A stretch of DNA of 64,000 nucleotides from Micrasema longulum (GCA_022494885.1 JAGVSM010002893.1:208020-272019), one strand, 5' to 3'. Counted from the stretch's first letter, positions 38,048 to 50,215 are shown. The notes: generated by a model not told the origin, from the letters alone. Program-made: numbers and translations.

Positions 38048-38629
38048 GGTATTCTAGTCTAGAAATTTGAAAAAACTGTTTTTAGAGCTTTGACCTTCAA
38101 AAGTATGTCCTTTAGAAGATTTTTCATAAGTTTTTTTTTTCGGAGGCCGGAACAAATCGAACCCGAAACTTTAAACGCGTTTTTTCGGAAACTACTTTTT
38201 AAAGACTATTTTCATGATATCTAAAGTCCTACCAAACAAATTTACTTGAAATTTTGTGTGAGCCTTCTTTATACATATTTATATTACATTAACTAAAACT
38301 AAAACTAATTTTCAAATTTTACTGTTCTTAAAAATATAAAAAAAACAGTGAAAAAATTTTTTTGTACTTATTTAAAGTTTAAACAGTTTTTTTTTTTTTT
38401 AGATAACTACGAGGACTACAATCGTGATAATCAGGGCGCGCTTTTTTTTGTGACCCTCCACTTTATCAGCCTGTAACTATTGAAATTTGAATTTTTAAAA
38501 TTGATTTTTTTATGTATTATTCAAACATCCGTAAAAGTCATTTTAAATAATGGCTGCAAAAAAACTCTTAATTTGTTTTTATTGCACCTGAAAAAATACC
38601 TTAAATTCATGCCTCTAGACTAGAATACC
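38048..38629. mobile_element. DNA element with perfect 16-bp terminal inverted repeats
   Basis: 'ggtattctagtctaga' (38048-38063) and its exact reverse complement (38614-38629) bound 582 bases with no transposase frame. A family A SINE abuts the right end. Confidence 0.65.
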
Positions 38630-38630
38630 C

Positions 38631-38872
38631 CTTATGATCATGGCGTTTGCATACCATGCAAGAGGTCTCTAGTTTGATTCTCGCCAAGCATGACATGAAA
38701 TATTCAATTTAAAATATGTTTACGCTAGAAAAATTGACGGCCCTTTTGCTGATACCCGAAGTGTAAGACTGATCATCTTACCTTCGTGTTATAAAAATGA
38801 TCAAGATATACTGCGGTTGGTGTAAAAATGCAGTGCCCGTTGTATGCAGAAAGGGAACATGATGTTAAAGTG
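38631..38872 (+). mobile_element. tRNA-derived SINE, family A
   Basis: 'ggcgtttgcataccatgcaa' head, 'agtttgattctcgccaagca', body 'taagactgatcatcttacct', end 'gcagtgcccgttgtatgcag'. Confidence 0.7.
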
Positions 38873-39318
38873 TTTTTAAGCAATATATATATACGAATGT
38901 TTTCCTATAAATTTATATCTTAAACCGTTGTTATTTTAAAATATTTATTTATTGTAAAATAATCATTTTATTTATTTACGATAATTTCGTGTATTGAATT
39001 CATCAGTCCTCCTTATGATTAAATTTTATTATGAATAGAACGTGCTGATTTCTGGGTAAATATAAAGTATAATAATAAATAGATTGAGTTTTTCTACTGG
39101 CGTTTCTTGGTGAAACTGCTTTTAATTATAATAATAAAAACACGTGTGTAGTTTCGTTCCACTTGTATTTTTTTAAATTTCCAGGTGACTAGGTTTCGTC
39201 GACTGACATTGTCAGACTGGTGGGAGATTTGACGAATTTCTTTATTTTATCCAAGTTCAAGCATTTGCAAGCACTCTAAGATTGATAACCCCTGCTTGTA
39301 CTTGTATATAACATGACA

Positions 39319-39500
39319 GGCGCCGTGGCGCAGTTAGTTATACGGCCATCGATTCCTGCCAGTTGCAAGGAGAAAATGCAAGAAATATTTTTTTCTCAAT
39401 TGGTCTAGGTGTTGTCGTGTATTTTTCATTACCTCTTTCCATATCCTCTCTATCCCACCTGCTGACAAGCCTCAAAGTAGAGGAGTATTCATTTTAAAAA
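39319..39500 (+). mobile_element. tRNA-headed SINE, different family
   Basis: 'caggcgccgtggcgcagtta' resembles a tRNA 5' half with an A box. The B box is degraded. Only one copy is seen in the window. Confidence 0.45.
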
Positions 39501-40009
39501 GAATATTTTTCAAGTATTCCACCAGTCTGACGATGTCGGTCGACGAAACCCGGTCACTGGTAAAAAATATACGTAAAAGTGAAATAAAACTGCATACAAA
39601 TTGTGTTATTATAAACATATTTTTTTTTTTCAAATTGGAATACGATATTTTTTTAATTTCTGAAACTGTTTTTTCTGTACCGTGTAATAAAATATTAAAA
39701 TGGCACGGCTGTAGTTATGTAAGTAATTTAATGTATTCCTTATTCATATTATAACAGATAATGCTTTGTTAAAATTGTTTTGTACAAAATGTATGTAGGT
39801 ATGTTAATTTATTTAAATGATTAAGAAATGTATGGAATCTTCTTGAATAAATGTGTAATAATTAATAAAGTGATGTAAAAACATTTTATTTCCTTATTCT
39901 GCTTCTATAATTTCATTTTAATTGGCAACTCTTCCACATCTATTATTTCTTTACAAATATTTCATTCAAACCGAAATATTGTTAGAAATCATCAGGTTAA
40001 AATAATTAA
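39501..40009. other. AT-rich sequence, nothing recognised
   Basis: The 73-codon frame starting at 39533 has no family likeness. Confidence 0.4.
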
Positions 40010-40095
40010 GGTTAGTAAAAAAAATAAGAGACGGAAATATTGAGGTCTACGCATTTATAGGACTTATAACCTGTTGGCTGGTTTAAGTGAGTACT
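40010..40095 (+). repeat. Single-arm relative of the foldback element
   Basis: 'gacttataacctgttggctg' then 'gtttaagtg' match the inner arm of the foldback at 43262-43362. A further piece, 'cattctctatctctgttaaa', lies at about 40609. Confidence 0.5.
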
Positions 40096-40332
40096 TAACA
40101 ACATTATTGGTTGAAAAAGAAGCATAAAATTTGGAAAGTATCTTTAAATGAATGTTACACACATAAATGAAGATTTCAGTTCTTTTATATTTCAAACGTA
40201 AACAGATGGACGATATTTATTTATTTCACAGAAAAAAACAGTAAAAAATGATTTTATTACATAATGATGATAAATTTCAACTCATACATATTTGATGTTT
40301 TTTGTTAATATTTCTTGATAAAACTCCGTAGT

Positions 40333-40470
40333 GAATGATTATGATAAAATTATAAATTAACTTATCAATGAAACTTCTGGGTTTAGTTTTACTTTTTATT
40401 ATTTTGACCAACAAAACTAAACCAAGAAGTTTCATTGATAAGTTTATTTATAATTTTATCATTATCATTC
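40333..40470. mobile_element. Long hairpin element, 58-bp arms
   Basis: 40333-40390 and 40413-40470 are complementary with only a few mismatches ('cttatcaatgaaacttct' / 'agaagtttcattgataag'), separated by a 22-base loop. This is a miniature foldback; no other copy is seen in the window. Confidence 0.75.
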
Positions 40471-40663
40471 ATACATATTTAATTATGGTACATTTTCAAA
40501 TGTGTGCGTGAAAACAATTTTTATAGGTATAAAGAAATGTGATGTTTTGACATAGGCAAAATAGTGAAAAAATTAAGTGATCATTTAAACCATATTCTCT
40601 TTTCTTAAACATTCTCTATCTCTGTTAAAGTGTGTTAATCTTAAAGTTTCATAGAAGTTTCCG

Positions 40664-40720
40664 TCATAATAAATCTCAATAGGGCGCAATGACGTCAGGA
40701 GTTTATTCGCGATGTTTCAA
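40664..40720. repeat. Short repeat shared inverted with 6150-6205
   Basis: 'caatgacgtcaggagtttat' corresponds to the reverse complement of 'tacaagctcctgacgtcact'. Confidence 0.45.
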
Positions 40721-42109
40721 AGCCGAACAGCGATATTTCAGAGGAACATTACTCATGGTAATTTTCTTTTTCTAATCCTAATAATTTTGTCGTATAAGTA
40801 AATATATGAACGAATATTTAAATAAATAATGCATAAACAATAATGGTTTTTTTATGCAATCCGAAAATTGATTAAATTCTTAATTTCTTTAACTAGCATC
40901 CTTTCCGTAAATCCTTATCACTTTCATACCAGCCGCTTTTCTTCTTCTTCGTCTTTGTTAGTCAAATACGTAACATCTCTTTTTTTTGCTGGGGAGAGGT
41001 AAGGGTTTGTGGAATAGATGCTTGTCCGAAAAATTAGAAGAAAATCTAATTATTATTATTCATATTATATTCTTATAATACTCAAAATTTATGCTTTAGA
41101 ACGAAAACGAAACGAAAACGACAATATCTATCTTCGTGCATCAAAAAAAAGGAAACGTTCGGGTGGGAATAGGACAAAACCGTTACATCGGTCTCTTCGT
41201 TACTCAGAGAATTTAGGTTCCGTGTCAGTACGGAAGCGATGCTATTAGTGTTGTTTTTATATTGTTTTGTAAAAGGTGCAACGCAGACAAACATATAATG
41301 ACCGAAAGCCGGGTGAGTCAATTTTGTTCCGATACAAATGTCAACTTAAATTTATTTTTCCCAATATTAAAACGACCAATTGAGCTATGAAATTGTTTCA
41401 TTCTTATTTACCGATAATCTTAGTGATTTATTTAAGTTTATATCATTTCGTGAATAAACAAAAACATTTGTTTGTTGACATGATCGGACCTAATAAAAAT
41501 TATGTCACTATCTTATTTATCAAAGTGCTTTTGTTTTTTTTTTCAATCCAATAATGACTCATTAAATAAATGCCTTGTATAAACTTATAAAAATGTATTT
41601 TTAGTTCGTTTTTTTTTCATAAATTTATAACTCATTGCCTTCGGTATAATTTTTGATAAAAAATTTGGTGCTTACCTTGAAAAATACAAAACAATCGACG
41701 AAAGAATACGAAGGTGTCACAATTTACATTCTTCTTTTGCAGTTTCCCAAAAAGTTGATTTTTTCGTTGAGTCGTTTTTGTCCTAAAGGTGCGATATAAC
41801 ATACACATTAGAAATTTACTTTCTTTTTTAATTTCCAAAGATAATTATTTTTTAATTCTTTTATCCTTGTATTCTGCCCACACGTGTTACAACACTCGGC
41901 CAACGAGTTATGTTGACTTGAATAATTCATACAGAACTGTAAAAGGAATTGTCAGCTATTAAAAAACAACCCACAGATAAATTACACGCATTGTTCAAAA
42001 GTCAACTTCTTACATTGCTAATTGCCAATTCTAGACGTGTTAAATATAAATCAGAGACAATAATATATATATTTATCATATTTACGCTCGACGATTACTC
42101 TAACTTTTT
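40721..42109. other. No recognised gene
   Basis: Short frames occur on both strands at 41018-41321 and 41632-41838. The latter ends in a donor-like AAG|GTAAGC on the - strand but has no partner. Nothing is supported. Confidence 0.35.
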
Positions 42110-42190
42110 AATGTGGAAACGAGGTATGTATGTAAAGACAGAGTGATGCGGCGTTCTATCCTCTCTGCCGCACGGGGTAAGTGCTTGATA
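42110..42190 (+). repeat. LINE 3' end fragment
   Basis: 'gtaaagacagagtgatgcgg' followed by 'cctctctgcc' matches the 3' end of the fragment at 43090-43140. Confidence 0.5.
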
Positions 42191-42679
42191 GTTTGTTTGT
42201 TTTGTTTTTTGTAAGGCCCCAAAATTTTCTTACTTTCTTTCTTTCTTAGAAGTATAAGAAATATGAACTTAAAATCATTCAAATAACACAATACATTAAA
42301 ATGTGGAAGAAATGCTAAGAGAAATTGATCTTCACACAGTAAAGCAATAAATAATGTTTTAATTAATAAAATAAATAAGATATTAAAATAATCAAAAAAA
42401 TAATAAATTTCAAAAGACAATGCTTTGCATCTGTAACTAGAGATTAAAAAAATATAAAATTGCCAATGGGGAGAAAAACAGGGTCTAAAAACGTGTACAA
42501 AATGTTAAAACTGTACAATAAGTTATTTGAGTAATAAAAGGAACAAAAAGTCTAAAAAACTGTGTTTTTTATTCATTAAAAATGTTTTATAAACATACAC
42601 AGCTTTAAACATAAATAATACTGATAAGGCTAAGAAAACCATTTTGGATTTCTTAAAAACTTGTTTTCGCAAGAGGCTA

Positions 42680-43150
42680 AATTAGCAGTTCACAATGAAG
42701 CTTTGGTATCAACCCTGATGTATGGGAGTGAAGTATGGACTTGGAAACAGGGACGAAAGTAGGTTGAATGCTGTCGAAATGCGATCTTTTATGCGAATAT
42801 GTAATAAATCTATGCACGATAGATGCACAAATATCGAGATCCGTACATTATTTAATTAGCCTCACATTAGGTTGGCATTATCGACAAAATCAAACTCTGC
42901 GTTGGTTTAAATATTTAGACAGTGAAAAAGCGGCTAAAAGATTTCCGATGCGAATGTGGATGGATGCAGAAATAGAGGAAGACTGAAAAGCACATAGCAT
43001 GACCAAATCCAACGAATATTCATAGATGGACATGTCGAAACTCAGAATAATCGGCGCGCGTACATGAAGAGATGTGTGAATGTAGAGGAAACGAGATCTG
43101 TATGCAAAGACAGAGTGATACGGCCTTCAATTTTCTCTGCTTTTGGTTTG
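42680..43150 (+). mobile_element. LINE C-terminal fragment, degraded
   Basis: + strand frames give LVSTLMYGSEVWTWK, then LNAVEMRSFMRICNKSMHDR, the conserved segment after the RT of endonuclease-RT LINEs. Multiple frameshifts follow, and the 3' end carries 'gcaaagacagagtgatacgg'. Confidence 0.75.
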
Positions 43151-43202
43151 TTTGTTTTGAAAAAAAACGAAATGAAATACCCCATCAAAAAAGAGACAAC
43201 CT

Positions 43203-43542
43203 CTTGTGCTTGATGTGGGATTACATATTAATGATTATGAAATGTTATTAAATAATAAATTATTAACATATTTCAACAGAGATGAAGAACATTTAAGAGA
43301 AGGTAATATAGAAATCCAGGCATCTACAGGGCTTATGACCTGTCAATGGCTGGTTTAAGTGGCCACTTTACACACTGTGTAACAGTAAGTTAAAGAGCAA
43401 ACCTTTATTTATGTGGCCACCACTTAAACCAGCCATTGACAGGTCATAAGCCCTGTAGATGCCTGGATTTCTATATTACCTTCTCTTAAATGTTCTTCAT
43501 CTCTGTTGTAATATGTTAATGTAATCCCACATCAAGCACAAG
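43203..43542. mobile_element. Foldback element with 101-bp arms
   Basis: Inner arms 43262-43362 and 43420-43520 are reverse complements with a single mismatch in 101 bases. A 57-base spacer separates them. The outer pieces 43203-43226 and 43521-43542 also pair ('cttgtgcttgatgtgggatt'); the left side carries 35 extra bases between outer and inner parts. There is no coding frame. Single diverged arms occur at 4541, 9191, 22186, 40010 and 56968. Confidence 0.8.
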
Positions 43543-43989
43543 CAGCTCCCAGGGAGTTAAATCCAGTCCTTGTCTACAAAAATTTGGACAAACTCAAAAC
43601 ATTGTTAATAAATTATTGGTTAGTTAATACAACATTAATTTATAAATACATATAAGATGGTGATAAGACTGATTAGTAAAATAAAATAATGTTTTCAGTA
43701 ACTAACCAAAAGAATACTTTTTTATAAAATATTGTAACAAAAAAAAAATTTTCAACATTACTCTAGAAGCATAAATATTTTTAAAAAATGGTTGGCAATA
43801 CTTAAGGCTCAAATTCAAAAATTGAAACTTCAGACAGCAAAAGAGATAAAAAATACACAAATGTACGTAAGTTCTTAAGATGTTTTAAATTGATTTTACA
43901 TATTTAGGTAGGTTGGATTTTACTCCGCTTAGCACTTTGAAAAAATATTTATTTATTTATTTATTTAACTTTTTGTACATAATGTTATT

Positions 43990-44090
43990 TGTACATTGGC
44001 GGGCTTATTGCCAAATGGCAATTTCTTCCAACCAACCAATAAAATAAAAGTTTTATTTTTATAATTCTTATTCAATAGAAACGTATTGTC
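43990..44090 (-). repeat. LINE 3' end fragment, inverted partner at 29530-29640
   Basis: 'tgccaaatggcaatttcttc' then 'caaccaaccaat' is the reverse complement of the end of the 29.2-29.6 kb fragment. Confidence 0.5.
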
Positions 44091-44339
44091 TTAAATCTAT
44101 TACTCACAGTGAGTTTTAAATTATTTTTTTTTAAACATGAAACTTTGTCTTACTTTAACCGTGTCTGGAATTGAACACCAAACTTCATTTATGTAATTAA
44201 TTCAATACACACCACACTTCATTATAAGTCTGGCAGTTGCAATGTTAAAACTGTTTGTAACTTAATTTTTAAAAGATATTTTAAATATTTATTTAGTTAA
44301 AATATAAGATATTCTTGTTTCCGAAGTCTGTAAGATAGT

Positions 44340-44920
44340 AAAGTTATTATTATTAGTTTAACTTCCCTTACAAAGAAGCATTTCTGATCTCAAATAAAGT
44401 TTATTGATAGGCCTTATCTCTTAGGTCTCAGAGCCTATTTTAATAAATTGTTCCGTTAAGCCAATACGACTTATATGTATTTTTAATAATCCATTGCAAA
44501 AAAAACATTTATTTATCGGAGCCTCTCTAAATTTGACTTACTTTGTCCCCATCAAAATATTAATTTATGATAATAAATTTGTCACTTCAAAAAAACTTTT
44601 TGAGACATTTTACAGTGTGTAATAATTTTATTAACCTTTTAATATATTTATATACTTATCGTATGTAAACTTCGAATTCGTCAATTCAATTATAAAAATC
44701 CCTCTCGTCTACTCCATTCCTTTTTTCCTTTTCTGCCTTCTTACAGTGCTTTTTTTTTCTTTTTTTATTAAATGTTTTTATATTTTTTGCACACGTACTA
44801 TGTTCTATCAATATATTTGTAAAAAACATTTACTGGGTGTATGTAATTTTTTTATATTTTTATATAACACCTATTGTAATATAATATAAAATAAACTTTT
44901 AAATTTGGTTAACCTACGAA
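44340..44920 (+). mobile_element. LINE 3' end, same family as 3750-4440
   Basis: 'ttgacttactttgtccccat' and 'aaaaatccctctcgtctact' match the - strand element at 3750-4440 in order. Little coding sequence survives. The A-rich end is near 44880-44905. Confidence 0.6.
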
Positions 44921-44936
44921 CGTATTTTGTCATAAC

Positions 44937-45369
44937 ATCTTCTTCCGAGTCGGTCCCTCAATGCTGAGGATCGTGATCTCCATAAACACTTCTGATTAGT
45001 TTGTTCCACTCCAGTCTGTCCTCAGCCCGACGAACTGACTAATCAAATTTTAGCCCCGTAGCCACCTTTATTTGATCAGTCCATCTATATGGGATTCTAC
45101 CCCGGCTTCTTCTACCTTCAACTCGGCCAGGCATTATTGCCTTTTCTGGATTGTCTGGCTCACGTCTAGCAATATGTCCAAAGAAAGACAGTATCCTTCT
45201 CAAACACACCACTGATAGACGAGTTGTAATATGGAGCTCTTCCAGTATCGATGCATTCGTCCTTCTGGCTGTCCAAGGCACACGCAGCAGCCTTCTCCAA
45301 CACAACATCTCGAATGCATCGATTCTCTTCCTCTTGTATGTACGCATTGTCCACGTCATAACATACTAA
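44937..45369 (-). mobile_element. LINE C-terminal fragment, largely open
   Basis: On the - strand the frame 45359-45039 (106 codons) reads RIDAFEMLCWRRLLRVPWTA, then ILSFFGHIARREPDNPEKAI and GRRSRGRIPYRWTDQIK. Beyond a stop it continues SVRRAEDRLEWNKLIRSVYG. This is the typical C-terminus of endonuclease-RT LINEs. It is the least damaged of the tail fragments. Confidence 0.85.
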
Positions 45370-45849
45370 GGATTTATTCAAATTATTTTGCTAGTGGCAT
45401 GATTGATTATCTACCAAGAGTTGATTATCTATTTCAACTATACATTTAGGAAAGTGGTTTATTAATTATCAATCCAATTTTTTTAATGAAGTCTTTGCTT
45501 CAAAATTTTGCTAATTGACAGATTTGTGAAATTTATTGAATTAGAATACATAATGAATTAATGAGGCGTGAAATTATTTGTCATTGAGTAAGGTTTACTC
45601 CATGGACTGGGAGGCATTGTGTTCTATACAAAACAACTTTCAATTTCTTTCAAATGTTTTGTGTACAAACTTTTACTTTTGAAAAAAGAACAACGGGCTG
45701 TTCTATACAAAATACGCTCTTTATTATCCCTAATGACATTTTCATCTTCTTTGCCAATACTTAGCGTTTTTATTGCGCTAACCAAAATAAAATGATATCG
45801 TTTATTTGCAAATAATTGATTACGTATGATTTTTATCGTGAGAATTATT
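45370..45849. other. AT-rich sequence, nothing recognised
   Basis: No supported frame or repeat. Confidence 0.4.
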
Positions 45850-46190
45850 ACAATTTCAGGTTTCTGGGCCCAAAAATATTCAATATGTTACCCAATTATT
45901 GCAAAACTATGACCCGGATTCAATTTAATAAATTTGTAAAAGAATAGTTACTGGGTTTAGGTCGAGAAAAATCGGAAAATTTACTCAAAATAGATTCTTA
46001 AATAATAAATTAATATCGTAAAACTGTAAAGTAAATTAACGAGTAGGTAGTAATGTTAATGTTTATTTCTGCATAAAAATGTCTGCCTTAAAACAGGTTT
46101 ATCTAGTTAGGCAGACTAGACATAATTTAGATAAATCTGTCACCTAAGTGTGTATGTAGTAGATAAAGTAATTGTTATTTTTGTTTATAA
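45850..46190 (-). repeat. Interspersed repeat, inverted partner of 3195-3530
   Basis: It holds 'actatgacccggattcaa' and 'ggtcgagaaaaatcggaaaa'. Over about 340 bases it is the reverse complement of 3195-3530. Confidence 0.6.
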
Positions 46191-46259
46191 ACTATGATAA
46201 TTATAATTAACATAGTTTATTGTTCTTTTAAATATTTAGGGACTGAAATGACACATTGT

Positions 46260-46830
46260 AACAATTATAGTACGGAAATTTGAGCACGGCTATTGGCAGC
46301 AAAGATATGTTTTTATAGCTTGTTTAAACATCTGGGATCCAAATTGCTCAAAAGAAAAACTAAGACCATTATTTACAAAACTCTCCTCGGACCGGTCATT
46401 ACATATGGTGCCGAATGCTGGTTTATGACCAAAATATATGAAAATTTGGTATAAGTATTCGAAAAAAAATAATTAATTAAGATATTTGGTGCTGTCTACC
46501 AAAACGCAGAGTGGAGGACACGGTTAATCATGAATTAGAGGCACTGTATGGCGAACCCAACATTGCACAATTCATCAAAATAAAAATATTACAATGGTTG
46601 GACCATGTGCACAGAATGAATGAAAACGGCACCCCAAAAAATATTCTTTATACCACTCTGGAAGGCAGACGAAGCAGAAGCAGACCAAAATTAAGATGGC
46701 TGGATAATGTGGAAAGTGACATTAGAGCGATTGGCCTGACAAACTAGAGAAGAGCCGCGGGGTGCAGGGACGAATGGAGACAAATTCTGGAGGAGGCCAG
46801 GGACCATAACGGGATGTAGCGCCACTGATG
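46260..46830 (+). mobile_element. LINE C-terminal fragment
   Basis: + strand frames: TKTIIYKTLLGPVITYGAEC; then (46511-46747) ILQWLDHVHRMNENGTPKNI and GRRSRSRPKLRWLDNVESDI. After the stop comes CRDEWRQILEEARDHNGM. It is the conserved LINE tail with at least two disruptions. Confidence 0.8.
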
Positions 46831-47221
46831 ATAATGATGAATGTAACAACAATTATACAGATATTTCTTGAAGAAAATTGTCACCAATTTACAAGTACTT
46901 TTTTTTATGGTTTATGAGAGTTGAGTCATTGAGGTATTAAACTAGAGTAAGTATAAGCGTTCGAAATATGGTCTCCTAACCTGCGGCCAATTGGCATACG
47001 TTTGATAAAACGAACTTTAGTCTGTTGTGAACGTTCACCGGCTACTTTTGAATTTTTGTCTCCTCGCAATCACTAAAATGCCTATATATACGCTAAGACA
47101 CTACGCAAATCGATCTTGAAAATATAAAAGAATTAATAGTATAACCTTTTACTGGTAAGTAATGTTTTTTTTAATCAATAATCGCTTAAAAAATATATTT
47201 GAATATTAAAAACGTTTTTTT
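46831..47221. other. No recognised feature
   Basis: No frame or repeat is supported. Confidence 0.4.
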
Positions 47222-47480
47222 AATATGTTACCAGTCGTGAGCTATCTCTTGTCTCTGTCCTGCTAAGTTAATCGGGTGCATAGTGAAACGATAAACAAAA
47301 GTGACACGTATGCGGACTGGAGCGACATACTGAAAAGAACTTACAGTAGACCGATGTCAGTGCTTTTTAATGTACTTCGTGTTTTGCTTGCCAAAGTCGA
47401 TATTATTTGACGTAATGACACTTGCCTCCTCTGCTGATCATTTCCTTTTCTTTGGGGACAACTTTTAGCTCTACATGTAG
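47222..47480 (-). repeat. Interspersed repeat, inverted partner of 14694-14950
   Basis: 'gagctatctcttgtctctgt' and 'tttctttggggacaactttt' match the partner inverted. Confidence 0.6.
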
Positions 47481-48439
47481 GTGTTATCTCTGCATATCAT
47501 ATCTCAATGGGTTTAAACCACATTACGAACAATCTTCTAAGAAAATTAAAATTTTGTGGAACATGTGGCTATAATTATTGGTCGTCAAGGTTAAAACATT
47601 TCCATTAAGTGTCAACATGAATTCAGTCTGTTTTTTTCCAAATGAAGACAACAGAACACAAAAAAATATATAAAACAAATTAATAAAATACGTATTTTCC
47701 TTTATTATTTTACAACAAAGAAGTCACTAATTTATAGCATGTTCACCGTACACTGTGAAAATATCGCAAGCAGCTTTGAGAGTTTTATTTCCTCTTCGAA
47801 GGCGTAACAGTAGGAGATGTCGAAAATGCTTACTTTCGTCTACTCGATGTTCCATTAATTGCTTGTAATATATTTTTTAATATTTATAAAATGTAGAAGT
47901 AAACACAATATCTTGTAGAGCAGAAAATTTTGTTTCTATTGACTTAACAAAAGAACTTCAAGTACTGAAGAAAAAAAACATTTAAAAAAAACAATAAAAC
48001 ATATATCTTTAATTTTAAAATAAAAAACTTAAATATGATTTTATTGTTAAAAAGCAACATTTAAGGATGCTTATGCTTAAACTTTATATGTTTGAATATT
48101 AAATACTAAATAATATCATTTTATGTTATGGTTCGAAAATATTCGATACATATGGATTTTTTTTATTCAAAATTTTCTGATTCTAATTAATTATATCCGA
48201 TATCCAAAAAAGTTTTATTTATTTTGTGTGAATATTATATAGGGAAACGGGCGTCAAAAATCCAATGTAATTGAGTAAGTAGTTTATATTTAATATTTAT
48301 TAAAACGAGGAAAAATAAAAAGGATAACACAGAAGTCAATACATTACAAGGTAACCATTGAAGTATTCCCTAACTAATAGAGATATTCAGGGTGTTGGTA
48401 GAAATATTTGAAGAGGAATACAAGTCAAATTATACGGGG
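47481..48439. other. AT-rich sequence, nothing recognised
   Basis: No supported frame, repeat or RNA gene. Confidence 0.4.
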
Positions 48440-48990
48440 AAAAACGCGGGAATGTCTCTTTAAAACAATGACACATACTTAATAGTAAACTGAACTTTTT
48501 AAATTGACCTAAATTTACTGTCTTATATTTCACTTAAAGATTCTTCTCATAGTTTCTTTGAATCCCTTAAAATAAATATGTGTTAATGTTTTTCCTTTTT
48601 TAAAAAAAAATGTTATTACTATTTTTTTTTATTTTTACATCTGAGCATGTTTTTCATTCTTTATTTCCATTCTTAATTTTTAATTACTCTTACAAATTGT
48701 CTTCATTTTTAATATTATTTCCATTTGTAAATACTCACTACAAATTACAAACCTTAAAATATCTTTTTTTCACTTAAATTTTAATTTTTGAAACAACTTT
48801 CATTTTTGTTTTCTTTTTCCTTATCTTTTTTATGCTTTCATAATTAACCTTACATATAATTGCTTTTTAATATGGAAACTTCACTGGTCCATTAGAATTA
48901 AGTCTAATTGTGTAAAATATTGAACTTTGTAACTGTACTGTATGTTTCCTGAATAAAAGAAAATAAAAAAACAAAAAATAAATAAAAACA
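48440..48990 (+). mobile_element. LINE 3' UTR, similar to that at 54460-54800
   Basis: The end 'actgtatgtttcctgaataa' plus an AATA-rich tail resembles the end of the 52-54.8 kb LINE ('gactgtatgttttctaaata'). No coding sequence is preserved. Confidence 0.5.
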
Positions 48991-49227
48991 TTATTCATAC
49001 CAGTAATAGGTCTCCGGATCAATCTCCGACATGGTTGACATGAAAAATTTATTTAAGAAAGTGTTTTTACACTAGAATATTTCATAGTTTCTTCTGGACT
49101 TGCACCTGAAACATAAGACTGATCATAATCATCTTACCTTCATGTAATAAAAATGACAAAGATACGCTGGGATTTACCAATGCAGTGCTCTTTGCACCAT
49201 TAGGTGCGAAAAGGGAATAATTATGAT
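48991..49227 (+). mobile_element. tRNA-derived SINE, family A (5' part missing)
   Basis: It starts within the head ('aataggtctccggatcaatc'), then 'ccgacatggttgacatgaaa', the body 'ataagactgatcataatcat' and the end 'gcaccattaggtgcgaaaag'. It abuts the tail of the preceding LINE 3' UTR. Confidence 0.7.
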
Positions 49228-49659
49228 ACCAGCAATAAATATCACGATGTGTATGTAAATGCCGCCTTTATAACGCCTTCATAACACCGGTTCTCTTCTA
49301 CGAATGCGAATCGCGGCACCTCACTTGGGCCCAAAACCGCAAAGCAGAGTTTTGAGAATAGGTTTCTCAGAAAAATATTGGATATGCTATAGTTTAACTT
49401 TGTAATGAATGAACCCAATTATAGGATTACTTATTTATTATAAGAGCAAAAGTTCATTAACATTTTCTTGTATACCCACGAACAGGCCATGCCTTTGTGG
49501 GATTTTTTTGTTTACTATTTTTACTATTAATATGTATTTCATTGCTATGTAATTATGCTTTTTTTTTTATACTCTGTTTTATCACTTATGTTTTTTTGTA
49601 AAAAACAAAAAAATAAACAAAAAAAAAACAAAAGAAAAATAAAAATAAAAAAACTAACA

Positions 49660-49800
49660 AGAGAACAGACGCAGCAAACTCCAACAACTGTCACTAAGCG
49701 GAGGCGATATGCCTGGCTGGGCAATCTACTGCAGATGCCTCCTAAAAGCCTTAACTCTTGTGTGGCTGAGATGTCACACCAGCCGACATAAGACACAAGA
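49660..49800 (+). mobile_element. LINE C-terminal fragment
   Basis: The + strand reads RRRYAWLGNLLQMPPKSLNS, the 'WLGH.LRMP' motif of LINE tails. Confidence 0.6.
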
Positions 49801-50074
49801 CTTGAAATATCTCTCTTATTTTTTAAAATGATGAATTATTTTTTTGTTATCTTTAAATGGACATTTTTACACCGGATTTGGAAAGTAAACTTTGTATAAC
49901 TATGCTGGATGTTAGTACAAAAAATATTTATCCTTACTACGCGAAGAATGAATGTCCGCTAATTCAACAGCATATCTGTATAAGAGAGAGCACGAAGATA
50001 GACTTCACAACAAGGAAGACAGAGACACCGTTATGTAGCGGGTGTTGTGTAAAACAGATTCAGTCTTCAGTCGG

Positions 50075-50215
50075 TTGATGACAGTGCAGCTTATGTTAGA
50101 ACTACGGGACGCGAACCTGACTTAGAAGGACGCAAAGGAGCTGGCGGCCAATAGAGATTCTTGAAGGCTCTTTGTGAACACCGTATGCTCAAACTAGAGG
50201 TGGATATGGAATGAT
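50075..50215 (+). mobile_element. LINE C-terminal fragment, second part
   Basis: The + strand reads LELRDANLT, then KDAKELAANRDS and KALCEHRMLKLEVDME to a stop. It could be the continuation of 49660-49800 after a roughly 270-base interruption. Confidence 0.6.

Noticed and set aside
41632..41838. - strand frame ending in a strong donor (AAG|GTAAGC) as a host exon
   Set aside because: No acceptor or neighbouring exon in a compatible phase and no recognisable protein.
42100..42420. 106-codon - strand open frame
   Set aside because: It covers a LINE 3' end and a TTTC microsatellite; its composition follows the repeats.
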